The notes beneath the pieces were generated by a model. It ran no database searches and was not told the origin of the DNA. It saw only the letters and a list, made by a program, of their open reading frames with translations. Positions 34,853 through 43,730 of a stretch of 64,000 nt of DNA are shown piece by piece. The position numbers and the translations under genes were made by a program. Source of the DNA: Parabacteroides distasonis (GTDB lineage Bacteria > Bacteroidota > Bacteroidia > Bacteroidales > Tannerellaceae); the NCBI GenBank assembly GCA_015060925.1, contig SUXM01000010.1, positions 24,792 through 88,791 on the forward strand. The letters are read 5' to 3'. The stretch's first letter is position 1, and each line of letters begins with the position of its first letter.

Positions 34853-34890
34853 TTACCTCGGATGTAATCATGGATTATGTCCGAGGTAAT
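34853..34890. repeat. Inverted element copy 1 (TTACCTCGGA type)
   Basis: Arms TTACCTCGGA and TCCGAGGTAA (10 bp, perfect) enclose an inner pair TAATC/GATTA. A third half-site, TTTATGTCCGATGTAAA, follows at about 34894. The same element in inverted orientation occurs at 54475-54512 with a compensatory base-pair swap in the arms. It lies between the unknown protein gene and the promoter of the pectin cluster. Confidence 0.75.
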
Positions 34891-34947
34891 TTCATTTATG
34901 TCCGATGTAAATTTAAAGAAGATTATTGTGTAATTATGGAACTCTGT

Positions 34948-34978
34948 TTTGGAAAATTCTGAATAAATCTTACATTTG
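34948..34978 (+). promoter_or_regulatory. Promoter of the pectin/galacturonate cluster
   Basis: TTTG at 34948-34951, a 19-bp spacer and TACATTTG at 34971-34978: both Bacteroidetes promoter elements at standard spacing, 64 nt before the esterase gene. Confidence 0.75.
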
Positions 34979-35042
34979 TTGTAATATAGAGAGAAAGAAA
35001 AATCCACAAGAAAGAAAGGTATAAATCATAATTATAGATAAT

Positions 35043-36362
35043 ATGAAAAGAATCACAGTTGCGATGTTTATTTGCATATACGTTTTGTCAATGTCGCTAT
35101 ATGCTCAAAACTACGATGAGAGTAAAGTGGGAAATTATCCTTTGCCTGATATTTTTACTTTTGCTAATGGCAAAAAAGTGAAAACAAAAGCACAATGGGC
35201 TGAGCGACGTAAGGAGATTTTAGACATTTTTGAACGTGAGATGTATGGTCAGATGCCGACTGCACCGGATGATATAGTATTGGAAACAATCGAGCAAGGT
35301 AATACCATGGGAAATTATGCCACTCGTCGCCAAGTAAGGATGTGGTTTAATAAAGATAAAAGTGGTCCCAAAGTTGATTGGTTGATCATTACTCCCAATC
35401 ATTTGGAAGGTCCTGTTCCTACTATTATGTTCCTGAATTATGAAGGAAACCACACGCTTTTGACCGATAAAGAGATTTTGATAAATGAGGGTTGGCAGCG
35501 AAATAATGAAAGTTTCTATATTTTCAATCATAAAGCCGATGAACGTAGTCGAGGTATGCGTTTGGATCCAAATCTGAGAAGCATTGTTCCGGTAAATATG
35601 CTCGTGGCAAGTGGATATGCCGTTGTGACTGCTTGTTATGCAGAAATATCTCCTGACCCTAATGAAGGGGATAAAGATGAAAATGGAATTTCGCTTCAGC
35701 AGGAATTTGCCTATAGTGGTATTTTTGATTTGTGGGGAAAACGTGATGAGAAACGAGATGATTATACAGCCGCATTAGCCGCTTGGGGATGGGTGTTGAT
35801 GCGAGGAATGGATATGATTGAAAAAGATGCCCAACTTGATGAGAAAAGGGTACTTCTTACCGGATCTTCCCGATTGGCTAAAGCGGCGATGTTGGCCAGT
35901 GCATTCGATGAACGTTTTCCGGTTGTGGTACTTAATCAAACCGGAGGAGGTGGTGTCCCTCTGCAAAAGCATTATTTTGGAGAGAATGTGGCAACAATGA
36001 CTCGTCAATTTAAACATTGGTATTGTACAGCTTTTGCTAAATATGCTAACAATGAAGCCAATCTCCCTTTCGACCAACACATGTTGTTGGCATGTATTGC
36101 TCCACGTGCATTAATGGTTCAAGGATTTGACGAAAAATGGTTTGATACAAAAGGAGAATTTCTTGCAATGAAAGCAGCAAGTCCTGTTTGGGAATTTTTG
36201 GGTGCAGAGGGATTGCCCGATGTTGAATGGCCTGCAGCTTATGATAAAAGTGCAATAGGCTCTACGTTGGGTTATTTCCATCGTGATAACTTGCATGGTA
36301 TCGCTGCGATAGATTGGGTATGGATGTTGGAATTTGCAAATAAAGTTTTTGAAAAGAGATGA
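35043..36362 (+). CDS. Secreted CE15-like glucuronoyl/acetylxylan-type esterase
   Basis: A 439-residue alpha/beta-hydrolase with a signal peptide ending in LYAQ (about residue 21). The nucleophile motif is GSSRLAK (274-280), equivalent to the GxSRxGK motif of carbohydrate esterase family 15, with Ser276 as nucleophile. His418 in LHGIAAIDW is the expected catalytic His. CE15 enzymes split esters between glucuronic acid and lignin or other alcohols; bacterial members may also act on pectic or methyl esters. It overlaps uxaB by 4 nt, which ties it to uronic acid release. The exact substrate is inference. Confidence 0.82.
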   Translation: MKRITVAMFICIYVLSMSLYAQNYDESKVGNYPLPDIFTFANGKKVKTKAQWAERRKEILDIFEREMYGQMPTAPDDIVLETIEQGNTMGNYATRRQVRMWFNKDKSGPKVDWLIITPNHLEGPVPTIMFLNYEGNHTLLTDKEILINEGWQRNNESFYIFNHKADERSRGMRLDPNLRSIVPVNMLVASGYAVVTACYAEISPDPNEGDKDENGISLQQEFAYSGIFDLWGKRDEKRDDYTAALAAWGWVLMRGMDMIEKDAQLDEKRVLLTGSSRLAKAAMLASAFDERFPVVVLNQTGGGGVPLQKHYFGENVATMTRQFKHWYCTAFAKYANNEANLPFDQHMLLACIAPRALMVQGFDEKWFDTKGEFLAMKAASPVWEFLGAEGLPDVEWPAAYDKSAIGSTLGYFHRDNLHGIAAIDWVWMLEFANKVFEKR

Positions 36363-37813
36363 TTAAAAAGCTAAATAAAACGACTACAGAGAAAACAGAT
36401 CGTCCTATACAGGTTCTTCAATTTGGCGAAGGGAATTTTCTTCGTGCATTTGTTGATTGGTCGATAGACATTGCTAACGAAAAAGGGGTGATGAATACCG
36501 GGGTGGTTATCTGTAAGCCTCGAAACAGTAGTGAAAAGAAAAGTTTGACGACCATCGATTTGCTCAAAATGCAAGATCAGATGTATCATGTATATTTAGA
36601 AGGCATTGAAAATAAAGAACCACGAAAGGATATCCGTTTGGTGAAAAGTGTCATGGATGCGATCCATCCATACGAAGAGTATGCTAAATATGAGGAGTAT
36701 ATGCTTCTGCCCGAACTGAAAATGATTATATCTAACACGACTGAGGCAGGTATACGTTACGAAGAGGGGGATGACCTGTCGGCCTGTCCGCCTCAATCAT
36801 ATCCGGCTAAAGTGACGGCGCTGCTTTATAAACGATTCAAGCATTTTGGTGGTGATCCCACGAAAGGCATAGCTGTTATTTGTTGTGAGTTAATCGAGGA
36901 TAATGGTTCTACGCTTCACGACTATGTGATCCGGCATGCAAAGTATAACCATTTGGGTGATGATTTTATCAATTGGGTTGAACTTTATTGCCCATTTTGT
37001 GATACGTTGGTTGATCGAATTGTACCGGGATTTCCGCATGACAGCATTGGTCAAATCAAAGAAGAGATTGGATATGATGATAATTTGGTGGTACGTGGAG
37101 AGTTGTATCATCTTTGGGCTATTGGAGGAGCGGGATACGAGGAAGTTCAGAAGTTATTACCTTTGGACAAAGCCGGACTTAATGTCACATTTATGCCCTC
37201 CATCAAGCAGTTTCGTGATAAAAAGGTGAGAATCTTAAACGGTTCGCATACAGGTATGGTTGCCATAGGTTTATTAATGGGGTGCGAAACTGTTATGGAT
37301 GCATTTAACACATCCGATATAGAGCAATTTATAAACCAAATGGTAGAGCAGGAGGTAATTCCAATGATTGATGAAGATCCTGCGGAACTCAAACAATTTG
37401 CGGCAAGTATATTAGAACGATTCTATAATCCTCATATCAGACATTTGCTTAAATCGATTTCGCTTAACTCTTTATCCAAATGGGAAGCTCGTAATTATCC
37501 TACTTTGCGGGATTATTGGTTTAAGGCTGGTAAGATGGCAAGGTATGAGTGTATGACATTTGCTGCACTTATGGCTTATTACAGTCCGAAGAGTGGTTTT
37601 GAACCTGATGATACACCGGAATTCGTACAATACATTCGTGCTAATTGGGATGCTTCAAACTTAGAGGCTACCATGACAAAGATTGTAACACAGAGTGGTA
37701 TTTTTACTGTTGATTTCTCCGAAATCAAAGGCTTTATACCAACTGTTGCTCAATATGTTAAGGATATTGAAGAGTTGGGAATGGCTGCTGCATTAAAGAA
37801 GTTTCTGGCATAA
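36359..37813 (+). CDS. uxaB: Tagaturonate reductase
   Basis: A 484-residue member of the mannitol dehydrogenase family that reduces tagaturonate to altronate in galacturonate catabolism. The N-terminal Rossmann part shows QFGEGNFLRAFVDW; the C-terminal domain has the KVRILNGSHTGMVAIG segment, with the Lys and His typical of the polyol dehydrogenase active site. The length and start (MIKKLNKTT) match Bacteroidetes UxaB. Its ATG overlaps the esterase stop, and uxaA follows after 15 nt; the three genes are one operon. Confidence 0.92.
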   Translation: MIKKLNKTTTEKTDRPIQVLQFGEGNFLRAFVDWSIDIANEKGVMNTGVVICKPRNSSEKKSLTTIDLLKMQDQMYHVYLEGIENKEPRKDIRLVKSVMDAIHPYEEYAKYEEYMLLPELKMIISNTTEAGIRYEEGDDLSACPPQSYPAKVTALLYKRFKHFGGDPTKGIAVICCELIEDNGSTLHDYVIRHAKYNHLGDDFINWVELYCPFCDTLVDRIVPGFPHDSIGQIKEEIGYDDNLVVRGELYHLWAIGGAGYEEVQKLLPLDKAGLNVTFMPSIKQFRDKKVRILNGSHTGMVAIGLLMGCETVMDAFNTSDIEQFINQMVEQEVIPMIDEDPAELKQFAASILERFYNPHIRHLLKSISLNSLSKWEARNYPTLRDYWFKAGKMARYECMTFAALMAYYSPKSGFEPDDTPEFVQYIRANWDASNLEATMTKIVTQSGIFTVDFSEIKGFIPTVAQYVKDIEELGMAAALKKFLA

Positions 37814-37828
37814 AAATAGGATGGAATA

Positions 37829-39325
37829 ATGAAACGGTTTCTCAAAATAAATGAGGTCGATAATGTAGCTGTAGCTATCTCCGATGATTTGAAAAAAGGT
37901 GAAGTTATAACGTTTGATGGAAGACCTATAACACTGCATGAAGATATTCAATCCGGCCATAAATTTGCCATAAAAGAGATTGCTGCAGGGGAAGATGTCA
38001 TAAAATATGGCTATCCGATTGGGCATGCAATTCATGTAATAAAGGCGGGAGAATGGGTGCATTCACATAATCTCAAAACAAACTTAAACGATGATTTGGA
38101 ATATGCTTATGACCATAAAACCTATCGTTCTTGCTATCAGAGAGACGATGAACTACGTGTGATGGGTTACTTGAGGAAAAATGGGTATATGGGGATTCGT
38201 AATGAGTTGTGGATTGTTCCAACGGTGGGTTGTGTGAATGGTCAGGCTCAAGCCATAGTGGAGCGGATAAAAAACGAATGTGATTGTTCACACTTGGATG
38301 ATGTGCGGGCTTATACACATAATTATGGTTGTTCACAATTAGGTGAAGATCATGCCAACACACAAAAGGCATTGGCAGCTCTTATTAAACATCCTAATGC
38401 CGGAGGGGTATTAGTTCTTGGTTTAGGATGCGAAAACAATCAAATAGCATCATTGAAAGAGGTGATGGGCGAATGGGATGAGAATCGAATAAAGTTTCTT
38501 ATAGCCCAAGAGGTAGAAGATGAGGTCGAAGCCGGGTTTCAAATCGTTCGTGAATTGGTGGAAAATTGCCGAAAGGATAGACGTGAACCACTTCCGTTGA
38601 ATCTTTTGCGGGTAGGGTTGAAGTGTGGAGGTTCTGACGGCTTTTCCGGAATTACGGCCAATCCCCTTGTCGGACGTTTCTCTGATTGGCTTGTAGCACA
38701 GGGTGGAACTACCATGCTTACAGAGGTCCCTGAGATGTTTGGTGCCGAAACCATTCTGATGAATCGTGCGATAAATCAAGAGGTATTTGAGGCTACAGTT
38801 ACATTGATTAACGATTTTAAAAACTACTTCCGAAAGTACGACCAACCTATTTATGAGAATCCATCACCAGGTAATAAAAAAGGGGGGATTACAACCCTTG
38901 AGGAGAAATCACTCGGTTGTGTACAGAAGGGAGGGACACAACAGGTTGTCGATGTACTTAACTATTGTCAACCGGTTACCAAGCAGGGATTAAATCTGTT
39001 ACAGGCACCGGGTAACGATTTGGTTGCCACCTCGTCGTTGGCTTTATCGGGATGTCAGATGGTCTTATTTACGACAGGACGAGGAACTCCCTTTGGTTCG
39101 TTTGTCCCTACAATGAAGATTTCTACCAATTCACAACTTGCCAAATTCAAGGGTAATTGGATTGATTTCAATGCCGGCTCAATCATCGAAGGGCAGGAGG
39201 AGGAACAATGTGTTTTAAATCGTCTGATTGATGTGATTTTGAAGGTTGCTAACGGAGAAAAACTCAAGCATGAAAAAGCAGGATTTAAAGAGATTGCTAT
39301 ATTTAAAACAGGGGTGACTCTATAA
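37829..39325 (+). CDS. uxaA: Altronate dehydratase
   Basis: A 498-residue enzyme converting altronate to 2-keto-3-deoxygluconate, the step after UxaB. An N-terminal SAF domain (about 1-95, ending IGHAIHVIKAGEWVHSHNLKT) is followed by the large dehydratase domain. That domain has GYLRKNGYMGIRNELWIVPTV cut short by cysteine-bearing motifs (VGCVNG, LGLGCENN, KCGGSDGFSG). Both parts are present in one chain, as in E. coli UxaA. The following steps (KDG kinase and aldolase) and the first isomerase UxaC are not in the window. Confidence 0.93.
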   Translation: MKRFLKINEVDNVAVAISDDLKKGEVITFDGRPITLHEDIQSGHKFAIKEIAAGEDVIKYGYPIGHAIHVIKAGEWVHSHNLKTNLNDDLEYAYDHKTYRSCYQRDDELRVMGYLRKNGYMGIRNELWIVPTVGCVNGQAQAIVERIKNECDCSHLDDVRAYTHNYGCSQLGEDHANTQKALAALIKHPNAGGVLVLGLGCENNQIASLKEVMGEWDENRIKFLIAQEVEDEVEAGFQIVRELVENCRKDRREPLPLNLLRVGLKCGGSDGFSGITANPLVGRFSDWLVAQGGTTMLTEVPEMFGAETILMNRAINQEVFEATVTLINDFKNYFRKYDQPIYENPSPGNKKGGITTLEEKSLGCVQKGGTQQVVDVLNYCQPVTKQGLNLLQAPGNDLVATSSLALSGCQMVLFTTGRGTPFGSFVPTMKISTNSQLAKFKGNWIDFNAGSIIEGQEEEQCVLNRLIDVILKVANGEKLKHEKAGFKEIAIFKTGVTL

Positions 39326-39338
39326 ATTTGAGATATAT

Positions 39339-39346
39339 TAACTTTG
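39339..39346 (+). promoter_or_regulatory. -7 promoter box before the GH28 gene
   Basis: TAACTTTG matches TAnnTTTG, 16 nt before the GH28 ATG. It suggests a second transcript start within the pectin cluster. No -33 element is clear. Confidence 0.5.
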
Positions 39347-39362
39347 TAATAAATTCAAATTC

Positions 39363-40664
39363 ATGATGAAACGAATAATCTTTTTTATCGTTTGTATTTG
39401 TGCCACATGGGGAGTGATGGCATCTGAAAAATTTCCGGATGGTACACCTATAGATAAGTGGTTCTACTCTTCAAAACCGGTAGAAATAGAAAAATTGGGT
39501 AAACAATATCTTGTGACAGATTATGGAGTGAAACAAGATAGTACGTTGCTGCAAACCGAAGCTTTGCAGGCCGTCATAGACCGTGCAGCAGAGAATGGAG
39601 GTGTTGTAGTTATCCCTAAAGGTGTGTTTTTAAGTGGATCGCTTTTTTTCAAACAGCATACGCATCTACATTTGGAAGAGGGCGCAGTACTTAAAGGTAG
39701 TGATGATATTGCAAATTTCCGGATTGTTAAGACTCGTATGGAGGGACAGACTTTGAACTATTTTGCCGCATTGGTTAATGCAGATCAGGTGGATGGCTTT
39801 ACGATTTCAGGCAAAGGAATCATTGATGGTAATGGGTTGCGGTATTGGCGTTCCTTCTGGTTGCGTCGTAAGGTGAATCCCAATTGTACCAATATGGATG
39901 AGATGCGTCCTCGCTTGGTCTATATTTCAAATGCTAAGAATGTCCGTTTAGAGGGAATAACGCTTCGAAATTCTCCCTATTGGACATGTCACATTTATCG
40001 TTCGGAACGGGTTCAGATAGATGGTGTGCATTTCTTTGCTCCTTCATCACCGGTCAAGGCTCCGAGTTCGGATGCCATTGATTTAGATGTTTGTCACGAT
40101 GTGTTGGTAAAAAATTGTTATCTATCAGTCAATGATGATGCTATTTCCTTAAAAGGGGGAAAAGGACCTTGGGCTGACCAGGATCCTAATAATGGGGGAA
40201 ATCAGCGAATCATCATTGAAGATTGTACTTTTGGATTCTGTCATAGTTGTCTGACTTGTGGTTCTGAGTCGATACATAATCGAAATGTCATATTACGACG
40301 TATTCAAGTAGATAAAGCCGACCGTCTGTTATGGTTAAAGATGCGTCCGGATACACCACAGAATTATGAATATATAACTGTGGAAGAGATTTCAGGAAAT
40401 GTAGGCTCTTTCTTGTATGTTCATCCTTGGACTCAATTCTTTGATTTGAAAGGACGTGAAGATATTCCAATGTCGTATGCTCGTAATATTGTTATGCGCA
40501 ACATGAAATTAGAGTGTAAGACCTTTTTTAATGTAAAACGAGCAGATGATCAATATCTCCTTTCAGATTTTACATTTAAGGATCTTATTATTAAAGCCGA
40601 TAACAGTGAATGTGATCGTACCCAAATCGAACGATTTGACTGGTTGAATGTAAAAATAAATTAG
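39363..40664 (+). CDS. Secreted GH28 polygalacturonase-like hydrolase
   Basis: A 433-residue right-handed beta-helix protein with a signal peptide (about residues 1-20, ending VMAS). The GH28 active-site region is recognisable: SDAIDLD (Asp237, Asp240), NDDAISLKGG (Asp258, Asp259) and a downstream strand with His294. The usual GHG motif reads CHS (GFCHSCLTCGSES), and the usual RIK reads WLKMR. The acidic residues that do the chemistry are retained, but the subsite residues differ from true polygalacturonases, so the substrate may be a rhamnogalacturonan or substituted oligosaccharide. It lies 37 nt after uxaA. Confidence 0.85.
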   Translation: MMKRIIFFIVCICATWGVMASEKFPDGTPIDKWFYSSKPVEIEKLGKQYLVTDYGVKQDSTLLQTEALQAVIDRAAENGGVVVIPKGVFLSGSLFFKQHTHLHLEEGAVLKGSDDIANFRIVKTRMEGQTLNYFAALVNADQVDGFTISGKGIIDGNGLRYWRSFWLRRKVNPNCTNMDEMRPRLVYISNAKNVRLEGITLRNSPYWTCHIYRSERVQIDGVHFFAPSSPVKAPSSDAIDLDVCHDVLVKNCYLSVNDDAISLKGGKGPWADQDPNNGGNQRIIIEDCTFGFCHSCLTCGSESIHNRNVILRRIQVDKADRLLWLKMRPDTPQNYEYITVEEISGNVGSFLYVHPWTQFFDLKGREDIPMSYARNIVMRNMKLECKTFFNVKRADDQYLLSDFTFKDLIIKADNSECDRTQIERFDWLNVKIN

Positions 40665-40688
40665 AGATATTATAATTAGGTGTTTATA

Positions 40689-42335
40689 ATGAGAAAATTG
40701 TTTGATATGAAGACATTGTTTGTATTTTTTACATGTTTCATGATGGCTTTAATGTCTGTTCATGCTGATAATGACCATTCAACATTCAGAAATCCAATTC
40801 TATCGGGGTTTCATCCTGATCCCTCTATCTGTAGGGTTGGAGATGATTATTATATGGTAAATTCTTCTTTTGAATGGTTCCCGGGTATCCCTATTTATAA
40901 AAGTAAGGATCTTGTAAATTGGAAGTTAATCGGGTATGGAATTACACGTCCGGAACAGATGCAGTTCGCAGATGGACTTAAGGATTCAAGAGGTATTTAT
41001 GCGGTAACGATAAGGTATCATGAAGGTTTATTCTATCTTATTACAACTTGTGTACAGTGTGAGGGTAATTTTTATATTACGGCAAAAGATCCTGCCGGAC
41101 CTTGGAGTGATCCAGTGTGGCTACATTCGTATGGGATAGACCCCTCTTTATTTTGGGATGAGGACGGAAAGTGTTATTATGTGGGTCATGGAAATCTGTC
41201 AGGTAAAAATGATTGGCCTGACAAAGTTGGTGTATGGCTTCAAGAGTTAGATGTGACGCAAGGAAAACTGGTAGGGGAAAGGGTTCAACTTACTCATGGA
41301 CATGCTTCGAATGCCCGATGGACTGAAGGCCCTCATCTGTATAAAATAGATGGAAAATATATGTTACTTGTGGCGGAGGGAGGAACCGGATATTTTCATT
41401 CTGTCTCGGTTTTTCATAGCGACAATATTTGGGGTCCTTATATCCCGGATCATGCTAATCCGGTTTTGACTCACAGGCATCTTGGAAAGGATTTCAAAAT
41501 AAATTCAGTGGGGCATGCTGATTTAGTCCAGACACAGAAAGGTGACTGGTGGGCAGTTTCTTTAGGAAAAAGAAAGTTTGATGGAGGAACATATCTTGGT
41601 CGAGAGACATTTTTGATGCCGGTAGAGTTTCAGGTTCTGGAAGATATGGAATGGAAAACTCCGGTGTTTAATCCTGGAAAAGGAATGATCCAGGAGGTTT
41701 GTAAACGTCCGGATCTGCCATGGACACCCTTTGAAAAACCTTCTGTCAGAGATGATTTTAATACAGAAACATTGTCTTTGGAATGGAATTTTTTGCGCAC
41801 TCCGATGGAAAAATGGTATGAGATAAAAGAGGGTTGTCTTGAGATGAAACTTCGTCCGCAGATGGCAGACAGCTTGGTTAATCCTTCCCTTATAGCCAGA
41901 CGGATAGAGCATGTTGCTTTTACAGCTTCCACCAAAGTGAATTTCTCAACAAAAAAAGAGAATGAACAGGCAGGTATGATAGTGTATCGTTCGAGTAAAG
42001 GTTTTGTCTTGTTTATGAAGGAAAAAAATGAAGTGGCTCTGTATGAAGTGACAATGAACGGAAAGAAAGAGGTGGCACGTATGCCTTATCATAAACCGGA
42101 AGCTGTAATGACTGTTACATCTGACGGATGTAATCTTCATTTCTTTTATGGTGAAGATGAAAAAACACTTGCAGACATCGGGGCTGTTGTTCCATTATAT
42201 GTGATATCTGATGAACAGAACAATGGCTTTAATGGCCCTTATGTGGGGATGTATGCAACTTCAAATGGCAAGGATTCCAAAAAATCAGCTAAGTTTGCTT
42301 GGTTTGACTATTCAAACGAGGAGAAATCTTATTGA
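40689..42335 (+). CDS. Secreted GH43 glycoside hydrolase with C-terminal beta-sandwich
   Basis: About 548 residues: a signal peptide (MRKLFDMKTLFVFF... ending VHAD), a five-bladed propeller GH43 domain (about 25-330) and a concanavalin-like C-terminal domain (about 350-545). The three catalytic carboxylates can be placed: Asp44 in HPDPSI (base), Asp151 in GIDPSL and Glu213 in WTEGPH (acid). GH43 enzymes are mostly beta-xylosidases or alpha-arabinofuranosidases; here the pectin context favours arabinan or side-chain cleavage (inference). The ATG at 40689 is preferred over an in-frame GTG at 40680; ATG at 40707 is also possible. It follows GH28 by 24 nt. Confidence 0.88.
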   Translation: MRKLFDMKTLFVFFTCFMMALMSVHADNDHSTFRNPILSGFHPDPSICRVGDDYYMVNSSFEWFPGIPIYKSKDLVNWKLIGYGITRPEQMQFADGLKDSRGIYAVTIRYHEGLFYLITTCVQCEGNFYITAKDPAGPWSDPVWLHSYGIDPSLFWDEDGKCYYVGHGNLSGKNDWPDKVGVWLQELDVTQGKLVGERVQLTHGHASNARWTEGPHLYKIDGKYMLLVAEGGTGYFHSVSVFHSDNIWGPYIPDHANPVLTHRHLGKDFKINSVGHADLVQTQKGDWWAVSLGKRKFDGGTYLGRETFLMPVEFQVLEDMEWKTPVFNPGKGMIQEVCKRPDLPWTPFEKPSVRDDFNTETLSLEWNFLRTPMEKWYEIKEGCLEMKLRPQMADSLVNPSLIARRIEHVAFTASTKVNFSTKKENEQAGMIVYRSSKGFVLFMKEKNEVALYEVTMNGKKEVARMPYHKPEAVMTVTSDGCNLHFFYGEDEKTLADIGAVVPLYVISDEQNNGFNGPYVGMYATSNGKDSKKSAKFAWFDYSNEEKSY

Positions 42336-42360
42336 TTGTTGATAAAGAGATCGTTTCGAT

Positions 42361-42408
42361 AAAAAAGCGGTAATCATCATATACTCAAATGATAATTACC
42401 GCTTTTTT
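42361..42408. terminator. Bidirectional terminator between GH43 and porin genes
   Basis: The 14-bp stem AAAAAAGCGGTAAT / ATTACCGCTTTTTT encloses a 20-nt loop. The flanking A- and T-runs let it work in both directions for the two converging genes. Confidence 0.88.
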
Positions 42409-42434
42409 AGTTCTAAAGGATATAGCGTTTCTTT

Positions 42435-43613
42435 TTAGAATACAGGGATGGAGTACACAAATCCTAATGAGATACGATGGGTATCCGGATTATAGGCTCC
42501 CATTCTGAGCGCATTGTCTGTCAGTTGTATGCCACGATAAGTATAATGTAAGAATACAAACAGATCAATGTTTTTTAATGGGTAAAACTCAAGGCTGGTT
42601 TGGGCATTCCATGTCCGGCGATACATCCCTTCTGCAAAATTCCCATTAGCCTTGAATACACGTCCTGTTTCGTAACCACCTTTGATGTAGGCATTCCAGC
42701 GTGGGTGAAAACGGTAGTCCACATTCGCTATGAAAGAGAGGTAATCGGTATAACGTGCTGTTTGGGTTACAGTAGGAAGATGACTGATAATCCCGTGTTG
42801 ATCCAAATCCTGTCGGGTGTACATCACATCTAAATAGGCAATCAGAGGCCCTTTCTCTATTGAGTTACCAAAAGTCAAGAAGTAAGCGTAGTTGTCTTTG
42901 GCCTGTTGCCCGATGGCTGCAGCATAGCGGAGTTGAAGGACCTTATCAAAATAGTAGCTATTCCAATTGACAGAATAGATGAATGGTATTTTAGCCTCTT
43001 CGATACCTGTGGGCAAACCGGATGCGTACATTTCACTGTAGTCTCCATTTTGGTTATTGGCTACTTGGAATAGGATTTGTTGATTCGGATTGATTTGCCA
43101 GTTTCCGGTTAATCCTACTTGATAACAGGATAGGTAACTATTGAATTCACTGAATTCCCTTACTTTAATGGAATTTACATAGAATTCATATCCTCCATAG
43201 TTTACGAATTGCTTTCCGATGGTAAAACTGAACTTATCACTTGCCTTTAAATCAACGTATGCTAATTCAAGGGAAGAGGATGAATTATCCAATGAATAAG
43301 GGTCTGAATCTTTATTAAAAGATTGTCTATAATGATATGATAACCTTTGTAGAAGACTACCTTTAATTTCCAATCTCACACGGTTTAATTTGAAATTCAT
43401 CCCGTCAAAATGAGAATCGGAAAAGTTTGCATTGGCGGAGGTGAATAGGTGTAAAGTCATCTCCGAGTTGTCAATAATGTCTTTTCCGGTAATCCGTTCA
43501 AGTATGCTTTTATTGCCCGGTTCATGATTCTCTACTGTTATAGACTCTTGTGCGACAAGAGATTGGGATAAGAAAAATAATACACTAAATAAGTATATGT
43601 ACGTTTTCATCAT
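42435..43613 (-). CDS. Outer-membrane porin, OprO/OprP-like family
   Basis: A 392-residue predicted beta-barrel with a signal peptide (ending VAQE, about residue 21). It has alternating strands throughout, such as LSYHYRQSF, LELAYVDLKA, FSFTIGKQFVNYGGYEF and WNAYIKGGYETG, and ends in a C-terminal aromatic residue (SIPVF) as expected for BAM-assembled barrels. The FTIGKQF segment is typical of the porin O/P family, which passes phosphate or other anions in Proteobacteria; the substrate here is not known. It is a single gene with its own promoter box and a shared terminator. ATG 43610 is an equal alternative start. Confidence 0.8.
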   Translation of the reverse strand: MMKTYIYLFSVLFFLSQSLVAQESITVENHEPGNKSILERITGKDIIDNSEMTLHLFTSANANFSDSHFDGMNFKLNRVRLEIKGSLLQRLSYHYRQSFNKDSDPYSLDNSSSSLELAYVDLKASDKFSFTIGKQFVNYGGYEFYVNSIKVREFSEFNSYLSCYQVGLTGNWQINPNQQILFQVANNQNGDYSEMYASGLPTGIEEAKIPFIYSVNWNSYYFDKVLQLRYAAAIGQQAKDNYAYFLTFGNSIEKGPLIAYLDVMYTRQDLDQHGIISHLPTVTQTARYTDYLSFIANVDYRFHPRWNAYIKGGYETGRVFKANGNFAEGMYRRTWNAQTSLEFYPLKNIDLFVFLHYTYRGIQLTDNALRMGAYNPDTHRISLGFVYSIPVF

Positions 43614-43638
43614 ATTTTACATGGTTTGTTTAATTGTT

Positions 43639-43646
43639 CAAATATA
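43639..43646 (-). promoter_or_regulatory. -7 promoter box for the porin gene
   Basis: Minus-strand TATATTTG matches TAnnTTTG, 25 nt before the porin start. Confidence 0.6.
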
Positions 43647-43687
43647 GTAACAATTGTTATAACTTTTAAATAAATCGTATTTATTTC

Positions 43688-43696
43688 TACCTTTGC
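43688..43696 (+). promoter_or_regulatory. -7 promoter box for the HAD phosphatase gene
   Basis: TACCTTTGC matches TAnnTTTG, 34 nt before the ATG at 43731. Confidence 0.62.
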
Positions 43697-43730
43697 CGGG
43701 TATTTTGAATAAAGAAAGTTTAGGTTAGAT

